DNA from: Caulobacter sp.
Lineage (GTDB): Bacteria; Pseudomonadota; Alphaproteobacteria; Caulobacterales; Caulobacteraceae
Direction: 5' to 3'
Length of the DNA stretch: 48,646 nt
Assembly (NCBI GenBank): GCA_021741355.1
Contig: JAIOXZ010000028.1
Location: 1 to 48,646, forward strand
The notes under the pieces were generated by a model. The model ran no database searches and was not told where the DNA came from. It worked only from the letters and a program-made list of their open reading frames with translations. Position numbers and translations under genes: made by a program. Positions 1-7,420 of the stretch are shown here, one piece after another. How positions within the stretch are numbered: the stretch's first letter is position 1; each line of letters opens with the position of its first letter.

Positions 1-73
1 CCGTCGCAACACCCGCCTCCTGCTCCCGCAGGATCGCGATGATCTGCTCTTCCGTGAACCTTGATCGTTTCAT
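1..73 (-). CDS. IS3-family transposase OrfA, N-terminal fragment (runs off left edge)
   Basis: Only the first 24 residues are in the window. They start MKRSRFTEEQIIAILREQEA, the helix-turn-helix beginning typical of OrfA of the IS407/IS3-like insertion sequences; this protein binds the IS ends and, after frameshift fusion to OrfB, acts as the transposase. The start codon is at 73. The gene is incomplete because of the window edge, not because of a visible mutation. The short length limits subgroup assignment. Confidence 0.85.
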   Translation of the reverse strand, partial: MKRSRFTEEQIIAILREQEAGVAT

Positions 74-137
74 TCGTCCGTCCCTTCGTTGGGCCGGACT
101 CTAATTATATCTGGAGGAGTTTCAGGGGGTCACGTCA
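1..137 (-). mobile_element. IS3-family insertion sequence, terminal part
   Basis: The left edge holds the first 24 codons of an IS3-type transposase OrfA read leftward, followed by about 64 bases of leader that end in a terminal sequence beginning TGACGTGACCCCCTGAAA when read on the minus strand. IS3-group ends characteristically begin with TGA. The boundary could be at 137 or, if the inner TGACCCCC is the tip, near 132. The element extends out of the window to the left, so the second end and any target duplication cannot be seen. It interrupts the adjacent GAPDH gene. Confidence 0.8.
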
Positions 138-963
138 GGGGGCGACCGATGTCGGCCATCAATTCTTTGACTGCGTTGAGCGCGCCCAAGCCGTATGCGT
201 CTTTCATCAGCAGAATGCGTGAAGAAGTGCGGAAGGCCTCGAGCACTTCTTCCCTGTCCGCCGGACGGGTCATCTGAACCGACCAGTAGTGCAAATGGGC
301 GAGGGTTTCGGGCACTTTGACCGCCATGGTGACGACGTCCAGATCCGGGTCGACGGTCTGGGCGTCCGGCCCCTGATGGCTGGGAATCTCGGGCTCTGGC
401 ACGAGGGTGTTCATGATGCCGCCGTCGTGGCTCTCCCATGGATCGGTTGCCCGGCGAAGCAACGTGCCCCGCGCGCGACCCAGAAGTCCGGCGCGCTTGA
501 GGGCGGTGAGCGTTCTCACGGTCGCCGTCGTGTTGCAGGAGACGACTCTCGTCGCCTCGCGCCCCACTGCCGTCTCGTAGTTCGCTTCCGCCACGAAGGA
601 GTGGCCGGTGACGGCGTGCTTTTCTCCCCCTTGGAGAATAAATTTTAGGCCCCGTTGCCGGTAGGTCGGCACGTTTTCCGCCGCGACCCGCTTGGGCGTG
701 CAATCGACAATGACGTCAGCCTGCCCCAACAAGTCGTCCAACCCGCCGGCCAGTGTCAGGCCCGCTTCGGTAATCGCGGCGCGCGCTTGAGTCGTGCCGG
801 AATAGAATTCCACGCCCTTGGTTAGGAGCACGCGGGTGCGCCAGTCCGTGGCTATGTCGGCGACACCAACAAGGGTCATGTCCTTCTGGAGGCGGACGGC
901 GTCGGCGACGCGTTTGCCGATGACTCCGTAGCCGTTCACGGCCACACGGATCTGCCTATCCAC
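130..963 (-). pseudogene. Type II glyceraldehyde-3-phosphate dehydrogenase, 3' end removed by IS insertion
   Basis: The protein begins with a Rossmann NAD(P)-binding segment (VAVNGYGVIGKRV, residues 7-19), carries the active-site segment SCNTT with Cys143, and later RRATDP and GGIMNTLVP. These are features of the archaeal-like type II GAPDH family that oxidises or reduces glyceraldehyde-3-phosphate/1,3-bisphosphoglycerate. Family members are about 340 residues; this one stops at 277 and its last codons and TGA stop lie inside the IS end. About 60 C-terminal residues are therefore missing and the protein is probably non-functional. The start is a GTG at 963. It was probably part of a stress or anaerobic-metabolism cluster with the neighbouring universal stress protein (inference). 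Confidence 0.85.
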
Positions 964-1091
964 GGCGAACTCCCAACGACGGTAGATCCATACGCTGCGG
1001 TCGGCGGTCGAACGTACTTGATCCCGTACAACACCGACCAGGCTCCGCGCCTTGGCTATTTCCGTATGGCGCCATGACTATCCATCCTTAG

Positions 1092-1931
1092 TCAGTGGCC
1101 AAAGAGAATGGCCCGTTTGGTTTGGTCAAGGAGCGCTCGGGTGAAGCCCCCAAACACCCATTCCCGAAGGCGACTGTGTCCATAGGCGCCAGCAACGATG
1201 AGATCGGCATTGTGCCGCTCGGCGACGTCCAGCAGCTGATGGGGGGCGTTCGCGTCCCGGCCTTCTATGTCAGCGCCAATCGTGGCGCTGACACCGTGGC
1301 GAAGCAGGTAGTCGGCTAAATGGGTGAGGCGGTCGGTCGCAGCGGGGATTGCCTCCGCGCCATCGCAAAGTTCCACCAGATGGACCTTCTCGGCTCCCTG
1401 CAAGAAGGGCAGGGCGTCGGAGACTGCACGCCTCGCCTCGCGGGTATCCTTCCAAGCGACCACGGCCCGTTTCACCGTAAGCTGGGCGGTGTCGGGCGGC
1501 GTTACCAGCACCGGGCGGCCTGCTTGCAGGATCAGGGCGGCGGGAAGGGCGATGTTGTAGTCTGACGCGCCCTTCGCACCGCTACGGCTGGTGATGACAA
1601 GATCGGCGGCGCGCGCTTCGGCTGCTACAGCGGCCACCGGGAACCGTACCGACCCGCGCCATTCGTGCCCCTCGCGCACGGCGGCGGCGGCGGCCCGGAA
1701 TTTCGCCTCTGCGCTTTTCAGATCGGACTCTATGGATTCCATCTCCGCCGCGATCAGGTCGCCGGCGAAATAGTCGATGCCATCACCCCCGTAATATGGG
1801 CTCCGAAAAAACTCTGCCCCGACGCCAATCAGCTTCGCGTGGAGTTGGTTGGCGAGGTTTACGGCCAACGACAGCCGAACGTCCGGCGACGTATTGGCCT
1901 CTACATGGACAAGAAGTGTCTTGAAGGACAT
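1092..1931 (-). CDS. Universal stress protein, tandem UspA domains
   Basis: This is a 279-residue protein of two Usp folds. The first runs from about residue 1 to 145 (start MSFKTLLVHVEANTSPDVRL) and the second from about 150 to 279. The second domain ends with GAYGHSRLREWVFGG, the ATP-binding G-2x-G-9x-G signature of the UspA family. Tandem cytoplasmic Usps bind adenine nucleotides and are commonly induced by oxygen limitation or stationary phase. The start is supported by AGGAG six bases upstream of the ATG. It reads in the same direction as the disrupted GAPDH gene, separated by about 128 bases in which I see no gene. Confidence 0.92.
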   Translation of the reverse strand: MSFKTLLVHVEANTSPDVRLSLAVNLANQLHAKLIGVGAEFFRSPYYGGDGIDYFAGDLIAAEMESIESDLKSAEAKFRAAAAAVREGHEWRGSVRFPVAAVAAEARAADLVITSRSGAKGASDYNIALPAALILQAGRPVLVTPPDTAQLTVKRAVVAWKDTREARRAVSDALPFLQGAEKVHLVELCDGAEAIPAATDRLTHLADYLLRHGVSATIGADIEGRDANAPHQLLDVAERHNADLIVAGAYGHSRLREWVFGGFTRALLDQTKRAILFGH

Positions 1932-2593
1932 GACGGGCTCCTAGGGGCTACGCTGCCTGCCCGCGCGGAGGGTGGGAGCGGACCCCTCGGGGTCCGCTCC
2001 CACCGCGGCTGCCGAAGGGGAAGCAGTTCGGCAGGCGACGTGAAAATGGGGGCATGTTCACGCCGGTCCGCGGGTGCTCGCCAGGCGAATGTCGGGAATT
2101 GCGAAGGGCGGAAGCGCACAACGACCGCCGGAAAGTCGCGCCTCATGGCCCCCCGGGGCGGGAAGTGAAGAAGATACAGAGTCTTCGGCTGGCGTGATCG
2201 GATCGGCGCTCTTCGGCACCGCCATCGCCCCTAGCCTTGGATCCAGTCTCACAGTCGTCGCCATAGCTAACCGCCTTCGTGCCCGCATCGGGCATCGCTC
2301 CCGCAGACCTGAAGACTAGGACGCGCACTAGACCGAAAACTTACACCAAGCCTCTCCCAACCAGGTTGGTCGGCAGACGTTCCGGGGGAAAAACAGATCA
2401 AATTGGAAATGGCCCTTCACGAGCTACGGGCGAGAAGGGTCCAGGCTTCGCCAGCTCTCGCCACTGGGCCGGTGGTTCTGGCGGCCGGGAGAAGTCCGTC
2501 GACAATTCGCCTGCCGCCGCCGAAGAGGTAGCCTGACACTTGTGATCGGCGAACGCCGCGCCGAACCTACTCTGAGCTTCCGGGAGATCGGCC
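1932..2593. other. Intergenic region of about 660 bases with one large palindrome
   Basis: No convincing coding sequence was found between the divergent usp gene and the nuclease gene. Candidate reading frames here are arginine/proline-rich with no family resemblance. The only structured element seen is the 16-bp perfect inverted repeat at 1971-2004, listed separately. The region must hold the promoters of both flanking genes, but no strong -35/-10 pair was evident. Confidence 0.6.
1971..2004. repeat. Perfect 16-bp inverted repeat with 2-base loop
   Basis: The left arm GGTGGGAGCGGACCCC (1971-1986) and its exact reverse complement (1989-2004) are separated by TC. It lies 40 bases upstream of the usp start, so on the usp strand it sits in the 5' leader or promoter region. 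There is no T-run on either side, so it is not a typical intrinsic terminator. It could form a very stable hairpin or cruciform. Confidence 0.8.
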
Positions 2594-3853
2594 TTGTCTG
2601 ATGACTTGACGCGCGTGTTGTTGAACCGCTGGCGAGATGATCCTCGCGGGGCTTACCAGGGCTGGTTTCTGCGGGAGGATCGGTTGAAGAACTTCCGGTC
2701 GATCCGCAGGGGGGTCCAACAGGTCGCCGCCGAGATCAAGGGCGATTGCTTCGGCGTCGCCTACAGGGGCTCGTCACTGGAGACGGTTGTTCATTCCATC
2801 GCCGAGCAGAGGCAGGTCTTCAAAGGCGCCGACCATGCATTTCTGTGGAAGCCGAAGCTGCGCATTCCCGACATCTACGAGCATCCGGGCAATCAGCGCG
2901 CTTTCGGCCAGCTGCTGGATGCCTGCGTCTGTTGCGACACCGAGGAGCATGTTCTCGCTGAAATCCATCGCATTGACGCCCTGAAGATCAAGGGGCTCGG
3001 ACCGGCAGTGGCCAACATTCTCTATTTCCTGCACCCTACGATCACGCCCCCGTCCAACACGGCGATCGTCCGGGGCTACAACGCACTTACGGGTCACAAC
3101 GTGAAGCTCGGGCGTTGGGACGAATATCTGGCCATGCGGAAGGGGCTGCTCGCCTTCAACCAGCGGCATCGCGACCTCCTGTCGAACGATCTCGGCGCCG
3201 TGGCGGCGTTCTGTTTCGATATCGGCGCGGGTCTCTACGCGGCGCCGCCACTCGCCGACGACGCGCGCGCCCGCGCCGCCTGGGCGGCGGATCTGGCCCA
3301 GGTGCGCGCGCAGGCCGCCAAGCCGGCGCCCTCCGAAGCGGATGACCGCACCCACACGGAAATCCAGGGCTGGCTGCGCGATCTTGGCGTAGCCCTCGGT
3401 TACCAGGTCTGGATTGCGCAGAACGACCGCGGCCGGAGCTTCGGCCCCGGTCGCCTCGGCGATGGTTGCTTGGAAAAGCTGCCGTCCGCCTGGGACGGGC
3501 GCGCGGGCGCCGACGCCGTGCGGCTGATCGATGTGCTCTGGCTGGACGGGCAGGGGAACATCGTGGCCGCGTTCGAAGTCGAGCACACCACGTCAATCTA
3601 TTCCGGTATCGTCCGGATGCTTGATCTGGCGTTGGGCGGTCACGCTACTGAGCTCCACACACTCTTTCTTGTCGCCCCCGACCGGCGTGAGGCGGACGTA
3701 CGCGCGCAAATCGCCAGGCCGGCGTTCAGCCGCATCGCCGATCTGTCCGTGCGTTATCTTCCCTACAGCGAGCTCCAGCGCCATCGGGAAGCGATCGGAA
3801 AATTTGGAGCCGGCATGGCCGCGCTGGACAAAATTTCCCATCGCCTTACCTGA
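2594..3853 (+). CDS. PD-(D/E)XK-like nuclease with central helix-hairpin-helix-like motif (putative)
   Basis: The protein has 419 residues and a TTG start. The N-terminal half contains LKIKGLGPAVANILYFLHP (near residue 133), a helix-hairpin-helix-like DNA-contact motif. The C-terminal third contains LIDVLWLDG followed by AAFEVEHTTSIYSG, the D...E-x-E arrangement seen in a group of PD-(D/E)XK restriction-endonuclease-like proteins in which the usual lysine is replaced. This suggests a DNA nuclease, perhaps orphan restriction or repair; no methyltransferase is adjacent. It is followed after only three bases by the AraC-type regulator, so the two are probably co-transcribed. The biochemical role is inferred from fold-level motifs only. 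Confidence 0.55.
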   Translation: MSDDLTRVLLNRWRDDPRGAYQGWFLREDRLKNFRSIRRGVQQVAAEIKGDCFGVAYRGSSLETVVHSIAEQRQVFKGADHAFLWKPKLRIPDIYEHPGNQRAFGQLLDACVCCDTEEHVLAEIHRIDALKIKGLGPAVANILYFLHPTITPPSNTAIVRGYNALTGHNVKLGRWDEYLAMRKGLLAFNQRHRDLLSNDLGAVAAFCFDIGAGLYAAPPLADDARARAAWAADLAQVRAQAAKPAPSEADDRTHTEIQGWLRDLGVALGYQVWIAQNDRGRSFGPGRLGDGCLEKLPSAWDGRAGADAVRLIDVLWLDGQGNIVAAFEVEHTTSIYSGIVRMLDLALGGHATELHTLFLVAPDRREADVRAQIARPAFSRIADLSVRYLPYSELQRHREAIGKFGAGMAALDKISHRLT

Positions 3854-3856
3854 CCG

Positions 3857-4627
3857 ATGACTAACCGATCGGGAAGGGATACGGGGGCCCGTCCATGGGC
3901 CGGCGCGGCCCGATTCGGGCGAGCTTGGGCCGCCTTTGTCGGGATCGCCGGCGACAACGCGTTGCATCGCCACCACGCGGTTCAGGCGTTCGCAGGACAA
4001 GACTTGCGCGTTTTCGACCGGGATGGAGCCGAAGCCGCCGGGGACGGATTCGTCGTTCCGCCAGACGTCTGGCATCGCATAACCACCCTTCAGGAAGGCG
4101 TTTTCCTGTACATCGATCCGGGTGCACCCGGCGGTCGCGCTATCGCGAATCTGTTGAAGGCTGGCATGCACGCCCTCTTGCCGGACGAGGCTAGGTCGTT
4201 TCGCGTGATCGTCGCGGACGCGCTCGCGGACGGCGATGCGGCCGACCCAATCGGACGACTGATGCGGCTCCTGGGCCTTTGCGAAGCGTCCGGCGACAAA
4301 ATCGACCCGCGTATCGAGAGTTTGCTTGAGCAGATTGCGGTCGCCGATCCGCCCATTCTGGACTCCGGCGGACTGGCCGCCTCGTTGGGCCTCTCCAGAT
4401 CCCGCCTCGTCCATCTTTTCACCGACTCTGTCGGCATACCGCTACGATCATTCCTGCTTTGGACGAAACTCCGCAGGGCGTTTGAGTCCATAGCGGCGGG
4501 ATCAACGCTGACCGAGGCCGCCCATTCTGGCGGATTCGCTGACTCAGCGCACTTTTCGAGGACCTGCCGAGCAATGTTCGGAATTAACCCACGCGCTTTG
4601 ACCGGCAGCATGGTCTTTCGACCGTAG
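3857..4627 (+). CDS. AraC-family transcriptional regulator
   Basis: This protein of 256 residues has an N-terminal cupin-like sensory half (HRHHAVQAF near residue 38 and VPPDVWHRI near residue 68, the histidine pattern of a beta-barrel) and a C-terminal double helix-turn-helix. The second helix-turn-helix carries LTEAAHSGGFADSAHFSRTC, followed by FGINPRAL, the AraC signature. Such proteins bind DNA as activators after ligand sensing. It is coupled to the upstream nuclease-like gene (three-base gap). The downstream hydroxylase gene, with its own strong ribosome-binding site, is a plausible target. The ligand is unknown. Confidence 0.88.
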   Translation: MTNRSGRDTGARPWAGAARFGRAWAAFVGIAGDNALHRHHAVQAFAGQDLRVFDRDGAEAAGDGFVVPPDVWHRITTLQEGVFLYIDPGAPGGRAIANLLKAGMHALLPDEARSFRVIVADALADGDAADPIGRLMRLLGLCEASGDKIDPRIESLLEQIAVADPPILDSGGLAASLGLSRSRLVHLFTDSVGIPLRSFLLWTKLRRAFESIAAGSTLTEAAHSGGFADSAHFSRTCRAMFGINPRALTGSMVFRP

Positions 4628-4706
4628 GGCAGCCCCGCAAGCGACCAGTTCGTTCAAGCGCACGTATCCGCTCCATGGGACACGGGAGACGTCAAAGGAG
4701 GTCTCA

Positions 4707-5552
4707 ATGCGCTGGCTCGTTCGTTGGTTTTCCTATCCTGTCGTCATGGGTCTGACGATCCTTGGTGTCATGGTCTTGTTGAGAGCGAGCGCTGCACCAG
4801 CCTGGGGCTTGATTGCCACAACACTCTCCGGCGTCCTCGTAGTCGGACTGCTGGAACGCGTCGCACCCTATGAGCCAGCCTGGACGCACGGTCACGGAGA
4901 TTTGCTCGCCGACCTACAGTACAACTTTCTCGGGGCCGTGCTCCTGCAGGCCAGCGCGACCTTCATCTATCCGTTCCTCGTTGGGTCGATATCGTTCAAC
5001 GTCTGGCCCGAGGAATGGCCGTTGTGGGCGAGCGTTCTTGCCCTGGGCGCGATCATCGACCTCGGACTCTACGTGATGCATCGGTGGAGTCATCGCTCCA
5101 AGCTGCTTTGGAGATTTCATCAACCTCACCATAGCCCCGAGCGCCTCTACTGGCTCAACGCCGAGCGGCGGCACGTCGTCAGCGCGCTTCTGCTCGCCGC
5201 CCCGGGCCTAGCGGCCGTCGCCCTGCTGGGCGCGCCGACGGAGGCCCTCGCGGCGTGGTTCGCCATCCTGCCGGTGCATCTCGCGTTCCAGCACGCGAAC
5301 ATCGACTACTCGCTGGGCCCGTTCCGGTTTTTGTTCGGCGTCGCTGAAATGCACCGGTGGCATCACAAGCGTGACTTCGAGGATGCGCAGGTCAACTTCG
5401 GAGAAGCGCTGCTTGTCTGGGACTGGATATTCGGCACAGGACACGACGCGCGCGAACGGGTGAAGGCTAGCGACCTGGGACTGAGCGACGGCGCCTATCC
5501 CAAGGGATTTTGGGGCCAGCACCTGGCGGCGTTTTTCCGCAGGACACCCTGA
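4707..5552 (+). CDS. Fatty acid hydroxylase / sterol desaturase family membrane protein
   Basis: The protein has 281 residues with several membrane segments (about 12-28, 36-52, 77-95, 103-124 and 160-195) and the three histidine clusters of the di-iron hydroxylase superfamily: HRWSH at 125-129, HQPHH at 138-142 and HRWHH near 217. These bind the two irons used for O2-dependent hydroxylation or desaturation of lipids or carotenoids in the inner membrane. AAAGGAGG seven bases upstream of the ATG fixes the start. Substrate cannot be read from the sequence. An inverted repeat follows the stop. Confidence 0.9.
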   Translation: MRWLVRWFSYPVVMGLTILGVMVLLRASAAPAWGLIATTLSGVLVVGLLERVAPYEPAWTHGHGDLLADLQYNFLGAVLLQASATFIYPFLVGSISFNVWPEEWPLWASVLALGAIIDLGLYVMHRWSHRSKLLWRFHQPHHSPERLYWLNAERRHVVSALLLAAPGLAAVALLGAPTEALAAWFAILPVHLAFQHANIDYSLGPFRFLFGVAEMHRWHHKRDFEDAQVNFGEALLVWDWIFGTGHDARERVKASDLGLSDGAYPKGFWGQHLAAFFRRTP

Positions 5553-5559
5553 CTGGCGT

Positions 5560-5587
5560 CGGCCAGCTTGTTCGCTCGCGCTGGCCG
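5560..5587 (+). terminator. Hairpin downstream of the hydroxylase gene
   Basis: CGGCCAGC (5560-5567) and GCTGGCCG (5580-5587) form an 8-bp perfect stem with a 12-base loop, starting 8 bases after the hydroxylase stop codon. There is no clear T-run, so it may be a Rho-assisted stop or an mRNA 3'-end stabiliser rather than a classical intrinsic terminator. Confidence 0.4.
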
Positions 5588-5743
5588 GCGCAACGCGGAT
5601 CTTATGGGGTGATCTGTGGGCAGGCGCTCGGCGCCCCGGAGCGAGGCTGGACCCCTATCGGGTGGTCCTTTGCCAATCGAACCAAGCCATCAACACCGCC
5701 GCATGCAAATGGGCGCGGCGATCCGAAAACGCGGAGACAAGCG

Positions 5744-6424
5744 ATGACCACGAACAACCTGGGGCCCAAGGCGGGATCGTTCACCCCGGCGGCGGGGGTG
5801 CATTGGCTGACCCCCTGGTACGATCTAGGCCTGGCGGTGCTCACACGGGAGCGTCGCTGGAGGGATGAGCTGGTCGCCCAGATCGCACCGTCGTCGTCCG
5901 ACGTCATCGTTGACCTCGGGTGTGGTACAGGGTCCCTTCTCGTCCGACTGGCGGCGACCGAGCCTAGGGCGGAACTGATCGGCATCGATCCTGATCCGGC
6001 TGTTCTGGACCGAGCCCGCAGGAAGATCAGCCGCGCGGGCGCCGCAGTGCAGTTCATTCCGGGATTCGGTCGGGAGGCCGCCCGGTTGCTGCAAGGGCGG
6101 AGCCCGACGAAGATCGTTTCAAGTCTCGTGTTTCATCAGGTGCCGATGGCCGAAAAGTCGGCGGCGCTTGGCGCGGCCTATTCCGCCTTAGGCCCCGGTG
6201 GTACGCTCCACATCGCTGACTATGGCCTTCAGCGCACCGAGTTGATGCGGTCCCTTTTTCGCGCCACCGTCCAGAACCTGGATGGCGTCGAGGACACCCA
6301 ACCACAGGCGGACGGCATTCTCCCGGAGCTAATGCGCTCGGCTGGCTTCGTCGATGTTGCCGAGACCCGGGTTATCCCGACGCCAACGGGATCCATTTCT
6401 CTCTTTCGAGGCGTCCGCGGGTAG
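5744..6424 (+). CDS. Class I SAM-dependent methyltransferase
   Basis: This protein of 226 residues carries SAM-binding motif I VDLGCGTGSLLVRL (about residue 48), an acidic end of strand 2 (IGIDPDP) and a post-motif ALGPGGTLHIADYG, all standard for Rossmann-type methyltransferases. The chosen ATG at 5744 has GGAGA nine bases upstream; an in-frame extension to 5510 would overlap the previous gene and is not supported. A decayed paralogue lies at 16236-16408 in the metal island, where the same WYDLGLAVLTRE-like segment recurs. The substrate is unknown. Confidence 0.85.
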   Translation: MTTNNLGPKAGSFTPAAGVHWLTPWYDLGLAVLTRERRWRDELVAQIAPSSSDVIVDLGCGTGSLLVRLAATEPRAELIGIDPDPAVLDRARRKISRAGAAVQFIPGFGREAARLLQGRSPTKIVSSLVFHQVPMAEKSAALGAAYSALGPGGTLHIADYGLQRTELMRSLFRATVQNLDGVEDTQPQADGILPELMRSAGFVDVAETRVIPTPTGSISLFRGVRG

Positions 6425-6536
6425 GCGCCGTGGCGTTGGCGCCTGCGGGTCGGTCCGGCGAGGTCACGGGTCTGGGACAGCTGACATCGTGGAGCTGCCA
6501 AGTTCTTCCGATCTCCCGCCGGATCGAAGCGCCGAT

Positions 6537-6998
6537 TCAGGGCTTTCGCGAGGAGCTATGCATCGAGGCTATCTGCCAACGACCGTCCACCTTGCGGAGC
6601 ACAGAGGTCGCCACGCCCCTGCGCTCTATGACATCTGGCTTGCCCTTGAGGTGGATCGAGTAGCGGTAGGTCTCGGTGGTTAGCGCGAGAGCACCTTCAA
6701 TTCGGACCTGAACCGAGTAGTCCGCGAATTTGAAAGATGAGAATTCAGCGAGCTCGGGGCCAATATGGTGGTCACGGTAATTGGCGTAGGTCCCCTCAAT
6801 CTTGCCGGATTCTATAATCTGGCTGTCCACCGCAAACAATCTTTCGACGTTCTCAAGATCTAGACGTTCGAGGGACGATTTGTAGTTCGCCAGTACAGTC
6901 CTTACGGCTGCTGTGTCCCCGCCATCCTGGGGTTGGGCGACCGCGCTTGCGGAAACAGCCAACGATAGCACGCTGACCAACACGAACTTTCTCAACAT
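6537..6998 (-). CDS. Exported NTF2-like (SnoaL/DUF4440-type) protein
   Basis: This protein of 153 residues has a clear signal peptide (MLRKFVLVSVLSLAVSASAVA, cleavage near residue 21) followed by a small cone-shaped NTF2-like domain: TVLANYKSSLERLDLENVERLF, then an amphipathic beta region ending RKVDGRWQIASMHSS. It is the last gene of the leftward Cus operon, 35 bases after the CusF-like gene, with AGGAG seven bases before the ATG. Proteins of this kind recur at the end of metal-efflux operons of alphaproteobacteria, where the role is not established; periplasmic ligand binding is the likeliest guess. Confidence 0.8.
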   Translation of the reverse strand: MLRKFVLVSVLSLAVSASAVAQPQDGGDTAAVRTVLANYKSSLERLDLENVERLFAVDSQIIESGKIEGTYANYRDHHIGPELAEFSSFKFADYSVQVRIEGALALTTETYRYSIHLKGKPDVIERRGVATSVLRKVDGRWQIASMHSSSRKP

Positions 6999-7033
6999 AT
7001 GTTGCTCCTATTCCCTGGTCCGTCGCGCGGGGA

Positions 7034-7420
7034 CTATCGCGCCTGAATGGCTGTAACCTCGCCCGTTCCATCGGTCACCTTCATCTCGAACGAGACCTTG
7101 TCGCCGACCTTCACTGTGTCGAGAAGGCTCGCGGGCGTGGCTTTGAACTCCATTTCCATGGCCGGCCATTTCGCTTCGGCGATGGGGCCGTGGTCGAGGG
7201 TGACCGTGCCGGCGGTCTTGTCGATGGCGGTGACCGTGCCGGTTCCCTTGGCCATCATCGCGCCGGCCATGTCCATGCCGGGCGCCATGCCGCCCGCGCC
7301 CGGGGCCGCCGCCGGGGCGGCCTGTTCGGCATTGACGGCTGGCTCGGCAGTCTTCTCGCCACAGCCGGCAAGGACCGTTCCCATGGCGGCGACGGTCAGA
7401 ATCAGGGTGAGGCGTTTCAT
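7034..7420 (-). CDS. cusF: CusF-like periplasmic copper-binding lipoprotein
   Basis: This protein of 128 residues has a lipoprotein signal peptide ending in lipobox LAGC (Cys20), a low-complexity Ala/Pro/Met-rich linker containing [12 protein letters not shown], and a C-terminal CusF OB-fold. The metal site of the family (His, Trp, Met, Met) is visible as DHG...KWPAMEMEF. CusF passes Cu(I)/Ag(I) to the CusCBA pump. Here it is probably anchored to a membrane, unlike soluble E. coli CusF. The start overlaps the cusA stop (ATGA), so translation is coupled. Confidence 0.9.
   Translation of the reverse strand: MKRLTLILTVAAMGTVLAGCGEKTAEPAVNAEQAAPAAAPGAGGMAPGMDMAGAMMAKGTGTVTAIDKTAGTVTLDHGPIAEAKWPAMEMEFKATPASLLDTVKVGDKVSFEMKVTDGTGEVTAIQAR

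Noticed and set aside
5510..5743. N-terminal extension of the methyltransferase
   Set aside because: It would overlap the hydroxylase gene, contains no family residues, and a good start with a ribosome-binding site exists at 5744.
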